54,553 bases of DNA, taken from Bacteroidales bacterium (GTDB taxonomy: Bacteria; Bacteroidota; Bacteroidia; Bacteroidales; P3). The position numbers and the translations under genes were made by a program. Each line of letters starts with the position of its first letter. Within the stretch, counting starts at the first letter, position 1. The notes under the pieces were generated by a model. It was not told the origin of the DNA. It did not search any database and saw nothing but the letters and a program-made list of their open reading frames with translations. The stretch spans positions 1-54,553 of the forward strand of contig JAFTDW010000049.1 in the NCBI GenBank assembly GCA_017454015.1, in the 5' to 3' direction. Of this stretch, positions 45,923 through 54,553 are shown piece after piece.

Positions 45923-47306
45923 AAATGTCGCGGGTGTACACCTTACCCTGCACGTCGTCGAGGCTGCTGTCGTAGCGGTTGGCGATGATGGCGTTGCTGC
46001 GACGTTTGAACTCGGCGAGGTCGTTGACAACCACGCTGCCGAAGAATGTGCTGCCATCTTCGAGCGTCGGCTCGTAGATTATCACCGTGGCGCCCTTGGC
46101 TTTCACGCGCTTCATTACCCCTTGTATGCTGCTCTGGCGGAAGTTGTCGCTACCCATCTTCATAGTGAGGCGGTACACCCCTATGGTCGGGGCCGCCTGC
46201 TGCGCCGCGTTGCGCTGCGGGTTGTACTGGTTGTTGGTGGTGTAGTCGTAGTAGCCCGCCATGCGCAGCACCTGGTCGGCTATGAAGTCTTTGCGTGTCT
46301 TGTTGCTGTCCACTATGGCGCGCATCAGCTCCTGCGGCACGTTGTCGTAGTTGGCCAGCAGCTGCTTGGTGTCCTTGGGGAGGCAGTAGCCGCCGTAGCC
46401 AAACGAGGGGTTGTTGTAGTGGCTGCCAATACGGGGGTCGAGGCAAACACCGTTGATTATCTGGCTTGTAGAGAGTCCTTTGCTCTCGGCAAAGGTGTCA
46501 AGCTCGTTGAAATAGCTCACACGCAGGGCGAGGTAGGTGTTGGCAAAAAGCTTCACAGCCTCGGCCTCGGTGCTCCCCATGTAAAGCACTGGTATGCCTT
46601 TATTCACTTCGTTCATGACGTTCCCTTGGGTCGGCAAAGCCTGCGAGCAGTCCTTGTCCCCGGCATAGCTTGCGACATTGTCGGGAATGGGCGACTGCGG
46701 TGCTATGGCGCCCTGCGCTATCAAGGCGGCGAAGCGGCGGGCGGGCTCGTCGAGCTTGCCGCATCCCTGATCGTAGCCCACTATGATTCGCGAGGGGTAG
46801 AGGTTGTCGTAGAGGGCCTTGCTCTCGCGCAGAAACTCGGGGGCAAACATCACCAGTTCGTCGCCCGACCTACGGCGTATAGCGTCGGTGTAGCCCACAG
46901 GTATAGTGCTCTTTATCACCATCACGGCGGTGCTGTTGACCTGCCGCACCTTGCCCATGACATCCTCCACTGCACTGGTGTCGAAGAAGTTCTTGACGCT
47001 GTCGTAGTTGGTAGGGGCAGCAATAACCACAAAGTCGGCATCGCCGTAGCCCGTGCGCCAGTCGAGGGTGGCGCTGAGCCGCAGGGGCTGTTTGAGAATA
47101 AAGCCGTCGTCGTGGCGTCCAGCCTGCAACGCCTTGTCCTCGGCAAAGAATCGCTCTATATACTCGTCCTGTATGGGCGACTGGCGACGGTTGACCATGT
47201 CAACGCGCTCCGCCACAATGTCGACGCACACCACCTCGTTATGCTGTGCAAGCAGCGAGGCGATACTCAGGCCTACATAGCCCGTTCCGGCAACTGCTAT
47301 TTTCAT
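45909..47306 (-). CDS. ugd: UDP-glucose 6-dehydrogenase with internal inserts
   Basis: 465 residues from ATG 47306 ([19 protein letters not shown]). Oxidises UDP-glucose to UDP-glucuronate. Visible: [60 protein letters not shown], catalytic [19 protein letters not shown], and the end EKVYTRD-like GKVYTRDIF. It is longer than the usual ~390-400 residue HasB-type enzyme because of two inserts: about 33 residues near 206-238, and about 18 residues near 365 ([15 protein letters not shown]). The first resembles the insert in rsr. Confidence 0.93.
   Translation of the reverse strand: MKIAVAGTGYVGLSIASLLAQHNEVVCVDIVAERVDMVNRRQSPIQDEYIERFFAEDKALQAGRHDDGFILKQPLRLSATLDWRTGYGDADFVVIAAPTNYDSVKNFFDTSAVEDVMGKVRQVNSTAVMVIKSTIPVGYTDAIRRRSGDELVMFAPEFLRESKALYDNLYPSRIIVGYDQGCGKLDEPARRFAALIAQGAIAPQSPIPDNVASYAGDKDCSQALPTQGNVMNEVNKGIPVLYMGSTEAEAVKLFANTYLALRVSYFNELDTFAESKGLSTSQIINGVCLDPRIGSHYNNPSFGYGGYCLPKDTKQLLANYDNVPQELMRAIVDSNKTRKDFIADQVLRMAGYYDYTTNNQYNPQRNAAQQAAPTIGVYRLTMKMGSDNFRQSSIQGVMKRVKAKGATVIIYEPTLEDGSTFFGSVVVNDLAEFKRRSNAIIANRYDSSLDDVQGKVYTRDIFKRD
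46608..46679 (-). repeat. Possible in-frame palindromic insert in ugd
   Basis: Codons 210-233 encode [11 protein letters not shown], then [13 protein letters not shown]. The sequence matches the family neither before nor after and sits where related enzymes go directly from GAI to IPVL. The DNA includes CGACA-T-TGTCG and aligns by codon with rsr codons 126-148 (shared TGCCGA and AACGTCA on the coding strand). Confidence 0.5.
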
Positions 47307-47341
47307 ACCTAAAAAAGTGACTGGTGGATTACAACTGCGAA

Positions 47342-47515
47342 TTATACAAGTGCCTTGATAGCCTCCTGAGCAGGCACGTGGTGTATTGTGCCGTCGGTAT
47401 GGCACACCACTATGTCCTGACCGTGCAGGGCTTTCTCTTCCAGCATGCGCCTCTCGGCAATGCTGAGCCCTTGATGTAGCTTCTCGGCAAATTCCTGTAT
47501 ATCCTTATCCGACAT
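47342..47515 (-). CDS. 57-residue partner of the zeta-like kinase
   Basis: A frame starting at ATG 47515 ([20 protein letters not shown]) and ending at TAA 47342 (QEAIKALV). It overlaps the stop of the zeta-like gene by 11 nt. The first half is an acidic helix, the second a small strand region ([17 protein letters not shown]). No family recognised. Size, acidity and coupling suggest an antitoxin for the upstream kinase, placed downstream as is common for these Bacteroidetes pairs. Confidence 0.7.
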   Translation of the reverse strand: MSDKDIQEFAEKLHQGLSIAERRMLEEKALHGQDIVVCHTDGTIHHVPAQEAIKALV

Positions 47516-48080
47516 AACTCTTCAGTTTTGAGTACAGCTCCTCGTTCAACACGGTGGTGGGCACCGCCTTGCCGCCGCGCGCTATCTCTATGCGCGGGGT
47601 GTCGCTGTTGTCGTAGATAAACCAGCCGTCGACCACAGGAGCGTAAAGTTTAAACAAATTATTGATCCCGGCCACATAGCGCCTGCGCGTTGTGGGCACA
47701 GGGATGTCGTGGCCGCCGTTGCTCACGCGCTCCGCCACGCGCTGCAGAGCCAGCTCGGGAGTGCGCAGCCAGAAAAACACTATGGTTGCCACATAGCCCT
47801 GCGACTGGGCTTGGTGCACGAGGTTGACATACGACTTGGTGGCGAGTGTCGTCTCGACGGCAAAGGTGACGTCGCGCCCCAGCAGCTCGTTGATGCGCTG
47901 TATCATCAGGCGACCGGCTTCGAGGGTCACCGTGCTGGGGTTGAACGGCGACAAACCGTGCGCTATCTCGTCGGCATTGACAAACTCGCGGCAGTCCAGA
48001 ATGTCGGGCAAAACAGTGTACGAAGCCGTCGTTTTGCCAGCTCCGTTGCATCCTGCTATGATATATAACCTCTTGTCCAT
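47505..48080 (-). CDS. Zeta-toxin-like P-loop kinase
   Basis: 191 residues from ATG 48080 (MDKRLYIIAGCNGAGKTTA). The Walker A, the REFVNADEIAHGLSPFNP segment, TLEAGRLMIQRINELL, VTFAVETTLATKSY and the late VPTTRRRYVAGINNLFKLY match the zeta-toxin/P-loop kinase group. Zeta toxins phosphorylate UDP-N-acetyl sugars; chromosomal relatives may have other substrates. The small downstream gene is the candidate antitoxin. It is divergent from lepB with a -7 box at 48090. Confidence 0.85.
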   Translation of the reverse strand: MDKRLYIIAGCNGAGKTTASYTVLPDILDCREFVNADEIAHGLSPFNPSTVTLEAGRLMIQRINELLGRDVTFAVETTLATKSYVNLVHQAQSQGYVATIVFFWLRTPELALQRVAERVSNGGHDIPVPTTRRRYVAGINNLFKLYAPVVDGWFIYDNSDTPRIEIARGGKAVPTTVLNEELYSKLKSYVG

Positions 48081-48089
48081 TTGAGTTTG

Positions 48090-48097
48090 CAAAAATA
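48090..48097 (-). promoter_or_regulatory. -7 box of the zeta-like gene
   Basis: Minus-strand TATTTTTG, 9 nt before ATG 48080, which implies a very short or leaderless mRNA. Confidence 0.5.
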
Positions 48098-48236
48098 CGA
48101 AGAAAAATCCAAACGGCAAAAAAAATCAAACAATAATAAAGTAAACCAAGCGTTAAATAAGTGGTTGAGTGCTTCGCAACCTACTCCGGCGCGGCAAAAG
48201 CGCCTCTCAGAATTAACAAAAAAAAACTATCACCAA

Positions 48237-49793
48237 ATGCTATACAACATCTTTGCACTGCTCTACTTTGTGGGATGCATCGCCGGGTTGTGGCTTGTCT
48301 TTGCCAAAGCCGGCGAGAAAGGCTGGAAGGCCCTGATACCCGTCTACAACATTGTGGTATGGATCCGCGTATGCGGCAAGGATTGGCACTGGTACATCTA
48401 TTTCCTCGTGCCCGCCATCAACATCTTCACCTTCCTGCTGTTGGTGGTGGAGACCGCCAAGTGCTTCCGCCGCTACAACCTGCTGGAGCAGACCATAGCG
48501 GTGATAGTGCCGTGGCTCTACCTGCCGTGGCTCGGCATGAACAAAGAGCTGGCCTACACCCACCCCTCCAAGCTGCCGACCCGCCATATCAGCGAAGCCC
48601 GCGACTGGGCCGAGGCGCTTATCTTCGCCCTCGTGGCTGCCGTCATAATACGCGGCAAGGTAATGGAGTTCTACAACATACCGTCGAGCTCCATGGAGAA
48701 GTCGCTCCTCACTGGCGACTATCTCATGGTGAGCAAGATAGCCTACGGCCCCCGCGCCACCATGACACCCCTGAGTTTCCCGCTGGTACACAACGTGCTG
48801 CCGCTCACCAACGGTCAGGTGGAGTCGTACCTCAAATGGATTAAAATGCCCTACCACCGCTACCCAGGGCTCGGCAAAGTCAAACGCTACGACGCCACAG
48901 TGTTCAACTACCCCGACGGCGACACCGTGTGCACCGCCTTCCAGAGCAACTGGAGCTACCACGACCTGGCACGCCGCTTTGGCCGCGAACGCGTGCTCCA
49001 AAACAATGTGGTGACGCCGGAAGGCTACCTCGACATGGGCAAAATCCGCGTGCGCCCCGTAGACAAACGCGAGAACTTCATCAAACGCTGCATAGGGCTA
49101 CCCGGCGAGGACCTTCAAATAATCGACCGCCAAGTCTACATCAACGGCAAACCCATTGAAAACCCCGCCAACTACCAGTTCAAATACCGCCTCTACGACA
49201 ACGGCAAAGTCAACATCAAGCATAAGCTCTACGAGCTTGGCGTGTCGGAGGAGGACTACACCGCAGCCTCGCAGCAACGCTTCTATACCGGCGCCAACAA
49301 CTTCGAAATACCGCTCACCAACGCCATGGTGCAGCGCCTGAGCCAAATGCCGGGCATCGACAGCATAGTGCCTGTCATAGCCAAGAGCGGCGACGGCTCG
49401 CGCGAGCTCTTCCCCAACGACGAGCAGTACAACTGGAGCGTCGACAACTTCGGCCCCGTACACATCCCCGCACGCGGCGAGACAGTGCAACTCAACAGTG
49501 CCACACTGCCCTTCTACCGCCGCATCATAGAAGTCTACGAAGGACACACCCTCAACGTCTCGGGCGACATCATTCTTGTCGACGGCAAGGAGGCCGCCAC
49601 CTACACCTTCGCCATGGACTACTACTGGATGATGGGCGACAACCGCCACAACAGCGTCGACAGCCGCTACTGGGGCTTCGTGCCCGAGGACCACATCGTC
49701 GGCAAAGCCTCTCGTCTGGTGTTCTCCATCAACAAAGAGACCCACAAGGTGCGCTGGAACCGCATCTTCCGCAAAGCCTCTACAATAGAATAG
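48237..49793 (+). CDS. lepB: Signal peptidase I with extra N-terminal membrane domain
   Basis: 518 residues from ATG 48237 (MLYNIFALLYFVGCIAG); the frame is open further upstream from a TTG that overlaps the zeta promoter. Three N-terminal membrane segments (residues about 5-100) form a DUF5684-like domain. Then WAEALIFALVAAVII anchors the peptidase: catalytic Ser in NIPSSSMEKSLLTGDYLMVSK, Lys in RENFIKRCIGLPGEDL, and GDNRHNSVDSRYWGFVPEDHIVGKA. It cleaves signal peptides at the outer face of the inner membrane. The large insert (about 310-430) is typical of Bacteroidetes LepB. Confidence 0.93.
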   Translation: MLYNIFALLYFVGCIAGLWLVFAKAGEKGWKALIPVYNIVVWIRVCGKDWHWYIYFLVPAINIFTFLLLVVETAKCFRRYNLLEQTIAVIVPWLYLPWLGMNKELAYTHPSKLPTRHISEARDWAEALIFALVAAVIIRGKVMEFYNIPSSSMEKSLLTGDYLMVSKIAYGPRATMTPLSFPLVHNVLPLTNGQVESYLKWIKMPYHRYPGLGKVKRYDATVFNYPDGDTVCTAFQSNWSYHDLARRFGRERVLQNNVVTPEGYLDMGKIRVRPVDKRENFIKRCIGLPGEDLQIIDRQVYINGKPIENPANYQFKYRLYDNGKVNIKHKLYELGVSEEDYTAASQQRFYTGANNFEIPLTNAMVQRLSQMPGIDSIVPVIAKSGDGSRELFPNDEQYNWSVDNFGPVHIPARGETVQLNSATLPFYRRIIEVYEGHTLNVSGDIILVDGKEAATYTFAMDYYWMMGDNRHNSVDSRYWGFVPEDHIVGKASRLVFSINKETHKVRWNRIFRKASTIE

Positions 49794-49800
49794 AAAGCCC

Positions 49801-52800
49801 ATGCTCACCGTCTACCGTGCGTCGGCTGGCTCCGGCAAGACCTACACCCTGGTGCGCCACTACCTCGAGATGGCCTTCGACGCCACCGACGAGCGGTCGC
49901 TGCGACACCGTTTCGCACATGTGCTCGCCATTACCTTCACCAACAAGGCCGCCGCGGAGATGAAGAGCCGCATCATGCGCGAACTCAACAAGATAATCAA
50001 CGGCACCTCCGACCACAAAGACTTCGACCCTGCCAAAGCCGCCATAGTAAAGCAGTCCATACTCCACAACTACAGCGACTTCGCTGTCACCACCATCGAC
50101 AGCTTCATGCAGCGCGTGGTGCGCACCTTCGCCCACGACCTGCAACTGCCGCTCAACTTCGACGTGGCTCTCGACCACGACGAAATAATACAAGCCGGTG
50201 TCGACGAACTCCTGGCCCTCATTGGTCGCGACGGCGAAGAGAACATCACACAGATACTCTCTTCCATGGCCTACGACAAGATGGACAACGGCATGAGCTA
50301 CAACCTCGACAATGACCTCTCCGGACTCGGGAGGACCCTCTTCGACGAGGACAGTGGCGACTACCTCAGCCAAATTGCCAGCTTCAGCGCCGACGACTTC
50401 AAGCGCATAAGCCAACAGCTGAAAGAGGATAACAGGCTCTTTGAGAAGCACACCATACAGCTCGCCGCCCAAGCCGTGTCACTCTGCGAACAACGCGGAC
50501 TTGTAAACGACCATTTTCCAGGGAAGTCGAGAGGCCTGCTCCAGCAAATGCGCGCCGTGGCGGAGGGCGACATCAGCAAGGTTGGCAAGCGCAACAAGGA
50601 CTGGGACAAAGCAGTGTCCAACGGAAACATAGCCCACAAAGAGCCCCCCGCCAGCGCGGCGGCAGCCATCGAAGCGTTGCAGCCCCAACTCTCGGACATA
50701 TACGAAAAGCTTATGGAGATGGGCAGTTCCGAGCTTCCAGCCTACAACACACGCAAAATCATCATCAGGAACCTCTACACCATGGCGGCTATGGGCCGAC
50801 TGCTCGAAACCATGAACCATTACTGCGCCGACAACGACATACTGCATATCTCGGAATTCAACAAGCGCATCAACCAAGAGGTGAGCGGCAGCCCCTCCCC
50901 TTTCATCTATGAGAGGCTTGGCAGCCGCTACCAGAACTACCTCATCGACGAGTTCCAGGACACCTCGTGGCTGCAATGGCACAACCTCGCACCGCTGCTC
51001 CACGAGAGCTCGTCGCAGCAGGTGCTCGGTCCCTCGGCCTCCAACCTTGAGTCGCTCATCGTGGGCGACGGCAAGCAGTCCATCTACCGCTTCCGGCAAG
51101 GCGACGTGAGCCAGTTCATCGACCTGCCCTACCTGCGGCAGGACGGCGGGCTCATTGCCCTCGGCACACAGGAGAGCCTCCACACCCTCTGGACCAACTA
51201 CCGCAGCAACGAGCAGATAGTGCGCTTCAACAACACCTTCTTCCACTGGGCTCTCCACGGACCTTTGGCCAACAACCAGAAACTCCACGACATATACATA
51301 GGCAACGTTTTCGTTCAGCAAGAGCAGTGGAAGCAAGCTTCCACTGCCGCGGCCAGAAAACGACTCATGAAATGGAACGAAGGCAGCAAAGAGCTGCTGC
51401 ACCAGGACTACATAGACCAAAACCGCGGCGGACTGGTACGCCTTGAGTTCCACAACAGCAAAGCCAACCCCAAGGCACAGGACTCCATGCTCAACCGCAT
51501 ATACGCCATCGTTGAACACCTTGTATGCGAATGCGGCTACCGCCAAGGCGACATACAGATACTCGCCCACCTGAACAAACACCTGTCCGACATTGCCGAG
51601 GCCCTGCAAGGACGCACCGTGGGCAGCGACAGCCTCAGGATAGAGTCCGACGAGTCATACAAACTCAAGAGCAGCCTCACGGTACGCATGATTGCCTCCA
51701 TGCTGCGCTGGGTCGCCGACCCTGGCGACAGAGTGCTTGAGGCACGTTCCCACGAGCTGCTGCGCCAATGCGGCCTGCCGCTGCCCGACCTGACAGACCT
51801 CGCCCTCAACGGACAACGGCTTCAGGCAGCTCTGATGGCATTGGGCATCGACATCAATGTGGAAGCCCTCCAGATGCTGTCGCTCTACGACCGCTGCGAA
51901 GCCGTCGTCCGCGCCCTCAACGCCGACCTCATGGAGCCACACCAGGTGGCTGCACTGCTCGACGTGGTCCACAACTACACGCTGCGCCACGGCCAGGAGG
52001 CCGCAGGCTTCTCCGACTGGCTCGACGCCAAACTGCCATCCCTCTCTTGCCCAGCCAATGGGCAGGGCGACGCCATACGCCTGCTCTCCATCCACAAAGC
52101 CAAAGGGCTCGAAGCACCAGTGGTAATACTCTACCTCCCTGCTCGCCAAAACCATAACAAGGACATCTGGGTCAATGTCGACAACTCTAAATTCCACCTG
52201 CCCGTCTGCCGCGTCACCTGCAAAAAAGACGACAACACACTGTTTAGCGAGCAGATACAACGCGAGCTCTCCGACATAGAGATGGACGAGACCAACGCCC
52301 TCTACGTGGCCCTCACTCGCCCACGCGAACGCCTCTACGTCGTGGCGGAAACCAACGTTAAAAGCGACTTTGCCACGCCACTGCTCTGGCAGTTTGCGCA
52401 AAAAGCCAATACCTTTGGCAGCAGCGGCGACAGCGGCATGGAGCTGGCCGACGCTCAACTTGAGGAACTCGACGACAGCACAACCTTCTGCCAGTGGGGC
52501 GACGACTCTCAACCGCCACGGGCGCGCACCCAGTCCGACGACACGCAGGGCCACGACACCGCCCTTGTGCCGCGCCTCGCCATGCCCGGCTGGCACGACC
52601 GCATACGCATAGCCCTGCAAAACTACCGCCCGGACGACACCCAGGAGTCCACGGCCACACGCCACGGCTTGCAGATGCACGAAGTGCTGTCCAACATACG
52701 CACCGACGACGACATCGACGAGGCAGTAGCCGTCTACGCCCGCCGCCACAGCATGCCGCAAAGCGCCCTGACAAGCCTCGCAGCACAACTCCGCGCCATA

Positions 52801-53097
52801 GTGGCACACCCGGTCTGCGCACCCTACTTCGCCCCCGGACTTGCCGTGCGCAACGAGTGCTCACTGATATACCACGGCAAACTGCGGCGCCCCGACCGCA
52901 TAGTGGAACGCGACGGCACCACGTGGGTTGTCGACTTCAAGACCGGCCATGCCGGCGAGGAGGCACGCCAACGCCACCGCAGCCAAGTGGCCGAATACTG
53001 CGAAGCCTTGCGCTGCATGGGACGTGACACAGTCCTCGGCGTGATACTCTACCTCGGCGACGCCAACACCCAGCCCACCGCAGAGCAAGTGCTGTAA
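49801..53097 (+). CDS. AddA-like UvrD helicase/RecB-family nuclease
   Basis: 1098 residues. Double-strand-break processing helicase-nuclease. Helicase motifs: SAGSGKTYTLVRHYL near the start, AITFTNKAAAEMKSR, YLIDEFQDTSWLQWHN, IVGDGKQSIYRFRQGD, NYRSNEQIV, LLSIHKAKGLEAPVVILYL and ALTRPRERLYVV. C-terminal RecB nuclease: LRRPDRIVERDGTTWVVDFKTGH (D...DxK). It starts 7 nt after lepB. Residues about 502-527 (NVFVQQEQWK, then ASTAAARKRLMKWNE) come from a palindromic repeat. The AddB partner is not in the window. Confidence 0.93.
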   Translation: MLTVYRASAGSGKTYTLVRHYLEMAFDATDERSLRHRFAHVLAITFTNKAAAEMKSRIMRELNKIINGTSDHKDFDPAKAAIVKQSILHNYSDFAVTTIDSFMQRVVRTFAHDLQLPLNFDVALDHDEIIQAGVDELLALIGRDGEENITQILSSMAYDKMDNGMSYNLDNDLSGLGRTLFDEDSGDYLSQIASFSADDFKRISQQLKEDNRLFEKHTIQLAAQAVSLCEQRGLVNDHFPGKSRGLLQQMRAVAEGDISKVGKRNKDWDKAVSNGNIAHKEPPASAAAAIEALQPQLSDIYEKLMEMGSSELPAYNTRKIIIRNLYTMAAMGRLLETMNHYCADNDILHISEFNKRINQEVSGSPSPFIYERLGSRYQNYLIDEFQDTSWLQWHNLAPLLHESSSQQVLGPSASNLESLIVGDGKQSIYRFRQGDVSQFIDLPYLRQDGGLIALGTQESLHTLWTNYRSNEQIVRFNNTFFHWALHGPLANNQKLHDIYIGNVFVQQEQWKQASTAAARKRLMKWNEGSKELLHQDYIDQNRGGLVRLEFHNSKANPKAQDSMLNRIYAIVEHLVCECGYRQGDIQILAHLNKHLSDIAEALQGRTVGSDSLRIESDESYKLKSSLTVRMIASMLRWVADPGDRVLEARSHELLRQCGLPLPDLTDLALNGQRLQAALMALGIDINVEALQMLSLYDRCEAVVRALNADLMEPHQVAALLDVVHNYTLRHGQEAAGFSDWLDAKLPSLSCPANGQGDAIRLLSIHKAKGLEAPVVILYLPARQNHNKDIWVNVDNSKFHLPVCRVTCKKDDNTLFSEQIQRELSDIEMDETNALYVALTRPRERLYVVAETNVKSDFATPLLWQFAQKANTFGSSGDSGMELADAQLEELDDSTTFCQWGDDSQPPRARTQSDDTQGHDTALVPRLAMPGWHDRIRIALQNYRPDDTQESTATRHGLQMHEVLSNIRTDDDIDEAVAVYARRHSMPQSALTSLAAQLRAIVAHPVCAPYFAPGLAVRNECSLIYHGKLRRPDRIVERDGTTWVVDFKTGHAGEEARQRHRSQVAEYCEALRCMGRDTVLGVILYLGDANTQPTAEQVL
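51306..51362 (+). repeat. Palindromic element in frame inside the AddA-like gene
   Basis: CGTTTTC (51306-51312) and GAAAACG (51356-51362) bound a 57-bp element with a perfect inner hairpin AGTGGAAG-CAAG-CTTCCACT. Similarity to the intergenic copy at 2149-2205 extends on the right through CTCATGAAATGGAACG (51363-51379). It adds about 26 codons with no stop, between LHDIYIG and GSKELLHQD, in a region that varies in the family. Confidence 0.85.
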
Positions 53098-53180
53098 AAT
53101 ACCATCCATTTTTGCATCAGTTTTTATCGTTTTGCAGAGTTACGATAATTTTCTGATATACACAAATTTTATTCATTTTC

Positions 53181-53226
53181 ATTGTGGCAGTTGACAGGTT
53201 TTCATCATGGCAGTTGACAGGTCTGG
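53181..53226. repeat. Two copies of TTTTCATyrTGkCAGTTGA
   Basis: TTTTCATTGTGGCAGTTGAC and TTTTCATCATGGCAGTTGAC in tandem, 25 bp apart. They are the reverse complement of the 23-bp units at 27071-27139. They lie in the gene-free gap 53098-53340 just before the terminator. Confidence 0.75.
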
Positions 53227-53232
53227 ATATAA

Positions 53233-53273
53233 AAGCAAGCACCTCGGGTAATGAGCCGAGGTGCTTGCTTTTT
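53233..53273. terminator. Bidirectional terminator between AddA-like and surface-protein genes
   Basis: AAGCAAGCACCTCGG (53233-53247) pairs with CCGAGGTGCTTGCTT (53256-53270), followed by TTT; AAAA precedes it on the other side. It separates two converging genes. Confidence 0.88.
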
Positions 53274-53340
53274 CGTGTCTGTTGTTTTGGGAATATGAAG
53301 TCGCTCCACTGCGTGAAGCGCAATGCGCTAAGATTAATGT

Positions 53341-54553
53341 TTAGCCCCTGACCAGACGGACGGAGAGGCCGAGGTAGCGGCCGATCGCGCGGTAGGCGAA
53401 CAGGTAGCCGCTGCCGAAGCTCACGCCGTACGCGCCGCTCTCGTCGTAGTACGTGGCCGACCAGTAGTAGCCGTAGGACCCGACGTAGTTGACCGTCGTG
53501 CCGTTGCGGTAGCCTGCGGCCGGCAAGAACATCGCGCCGGCGGGCTGCATCGCGGTTGTCCAGTCGTCTGCGCTGTACACGTTGTCACTCCAGCCTTCCG
53601 TGGCTTGGGGTACGAAAGCACCGCTGCCGTTGTTCTTCATCGGGTCGGTGAAACTGTCCGGCAACAGTATAACTCCATTCACACCGGCAACTGTGGCGTT
53701 TCCCCATTTGCTGGATGCATTGGCTCGGGTGTTTATCAGATAAGCCCACTCACTCTGCGTCAATGTGCGCCACAGACCGGCGGCGTTGCCGCCGTTAGAT
53801 ATTGCGTTGTACACGCCCCAGTCGGCATTGGCGTAGGCTCCGGTGAGATTGTTGGTGTACGAACCGCCGGGGTAATAGTCACTGTAACTTGTGCTAATTG
53901 ACCACGGCTGATAACATGTAGCACCGCTGTTCCAACCGCTGGTGCCCCAGCCAAACAGGTCTATCCAACCGCTGTAGGAGCTTGAGATGTTGGAGTTGGC
54001 GGAGCCGATACAGTCCCACTGGTTGGTGGCAAAACGCCATGTGCCGGTACTGGCCTGGTACTGCAGGTTGCCCTGCGAGAAATGCACCGTGCGGCCGCTC
54101 GCCACGCTGAACTCGCCGGAGAGCGCACCTGCGGGCATTGCGGTGCCGAAGCTCAGACCCGTCAGCGTTATCGTCGTTATCTTGCCGCGCTCCACGGCTA
54201 TGCTGCTGCTGGCTGTCTTGGTGCAGGTGGTGCTGGTCGACGACGTGATAGTGATGCTGAAGGTGCTGTAGTTGCCTGCGGGCAGGTACATGTAGAAGTC
54301 CTTTGCCGACGCTATGCTCTGCGCCGTGCCCAGGCTCAGCGTCGTGGTGGCGCTGCCGGAGCCTATAGCTCCAAGGCTCACCGACGTGCCGCTTCCGCTG
54401 ATGGCGGCAACACCGTTGATGTTGCGGTTGGCGGTCACGGCTATCGAGCTCACGCTCACAGCCTCTGAGGCCGACAGGCGGAATCGCACCACGCCGCACA
54501 GGTTGTAGAAGTGAAGGTTCTCGTCCGTGCCGTAGGCATACATGGGCAGACGA
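53341..54553 (-). CDS. Fimbrillin-like/FISUMP-type surface protein, N-terminus outside window
   Basis: At least 400 residues; the frame runs off the right edge, so the signal peptide is not visible. Residues about 1-130 are Ser/Thr-rich beta strands like Mfa/fimbrillin domains (VSVSSIAVTANRNINGVAAI, DFYMYLPAGNYSTFSITIT). The rest (VHFSQGNLQYQASTGTWRFA, QWDCIGSANSNI, LFGWGTSGWNSG, LLPDSFTDP, GYYWSATYYDESGAYGVSFG and the end GLSVRLVRG) is the FISUMP/C-type-lectin-like domain common in Bacteroidales exported proteins. Likely a cell-surface lipoprotein; function unknown. Confidence 0.87.
   Translation of the reverse strand, partial: RLPMYAYGTDENLHFYNLCGVVRFRLSASEAVSVSSIAVTANRNINGVAAISGSGTSVSLGAIGSGSATTTLSLGTAQSIASAKDFYMYLPAGNYSTFSITITSSTSTTCTKTASSSIAVERGKITTITLTGLSFGTAMPAGALSGEFSVASGRTVHFSQGNLQYQASTGTWRFATNQWDCIGSANSNISSSYSGWIDLFGWGTSGWNSGATCYQPWSISTSYSDYYPGGSYTNNLTGAYANADWGVYNAISNGGNAAGLWRTLTQSEWAYLINTRANASSKWGNATVAGVNGVILLPDSFTDPMKNNGSGAFVPQATEGWSDNVYSADDWTTAMQPAGAMFLPAAGYRNGTTVNYVGSYGYYWSATYYDESGAYGVSFGSGYLFAYRAIGRYLGLSVRLVRG

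Overview
The window looks like chromosomal DNA of an anaerobic gut-type Bacteroidales bacterium (Prevotella/Muribaculum-like; no closer placement is possible by eye). The evidence is Bacteroidetes -7 promoter boxes (TAnnTTTG) before many genes, few Shine-Dalgarno sites, a trimeric [FeFe] hydrogenase, DUF4954, DUF2147, AAA-ATPase/PD-(D/E)XK (DUF1703), DUF4143 and FISUMP/fimbrillin-like proteins. Core genes are GC-rich. The block at about 5.5-13.4 kb and several intergenic stretches are clearly AT-richer and look acquired.

Layout. 0-2 kb: end of a hydrogenase operon (hydA, hydC-like). 2-2.4 kb: palindromic repeats. 2.4-11 kb, minus strand: a restriction-modification/defence island with a GIY-YIG-like helicase, a nested toxin-antitoxin pair, two adenine-methyltransferase-like proteins, then a second unit of a 785-residue methyltransferase and an unknown 229-residue partner. 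11.6-13 kb: DUF4143 ATPase with iterated promoter repeats. 13.4-17.7 kb: small lipoprotein, GNAT, flavodoxin, rhodanese/metallo-hydrolase lipoprotein, PhoH, IspE. 17.7-26.4 kb: HerA-like ATPase, DUF1703 ATPase, aldolase, ATP-grasp, MnmE, a membrane protein, DUF2147, purine nucleoside phosphorylase. 26.6-26.8 kb: two tRNA-Val genes. 27-28.7 kb: second DUF4143 ATPase and a small terminal-inverted-repeat element.

28.7-33.3 kb is the most interesting region. A WYL-domain regulator diverges from a unit that holds three tandem Y-RNA-like RNAs, then a Ro60/TROVE protein (rsr) and the RNA ligase RtcB. All three RNAs share one plan: closing helix, asymmetric internal loop with 5' TGCCGTR, inner helix, CTTCG. 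Their helices differ in sequence but keep pairing. Two of them carry a tRNA-like domain in permuted order (T-arm, acceptor mini-helix, D-arm), with the Ro-binding helix where an anticodon arm would sit. This recalls the Salmonella rsr-yrl-rtcBA locus, but the triple array, the RNAs lying before rsr, and the WYL partner are distinctive.

33.3-53 kb: intergenic repeat cluster, DUF4954, UvrA, nitroreductase, esterase-LysM, PHP and DRTGG proteins, nucleotide-sugar genes (two UDP-sugar dehydrogenases and RmlB), a second DUF1703 ATPase, zeta-like kinase with a small partner, signal peptidase I, and an AddA-like helicase-nuclease. The window ends inside a fimbrillin/FISUMP surface protein.

A second theme is short palindromic elements. 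One family (CGTTTTC...GAAAACG ends) lies in three intergenic copies and once in frame inside the AddA-like gene. A different pair of similar insert peptides lies in Ro60 and in UDP-glucose dehydrogenase. This resembles the Rickettsia palindromic elements that insert into coding genes.
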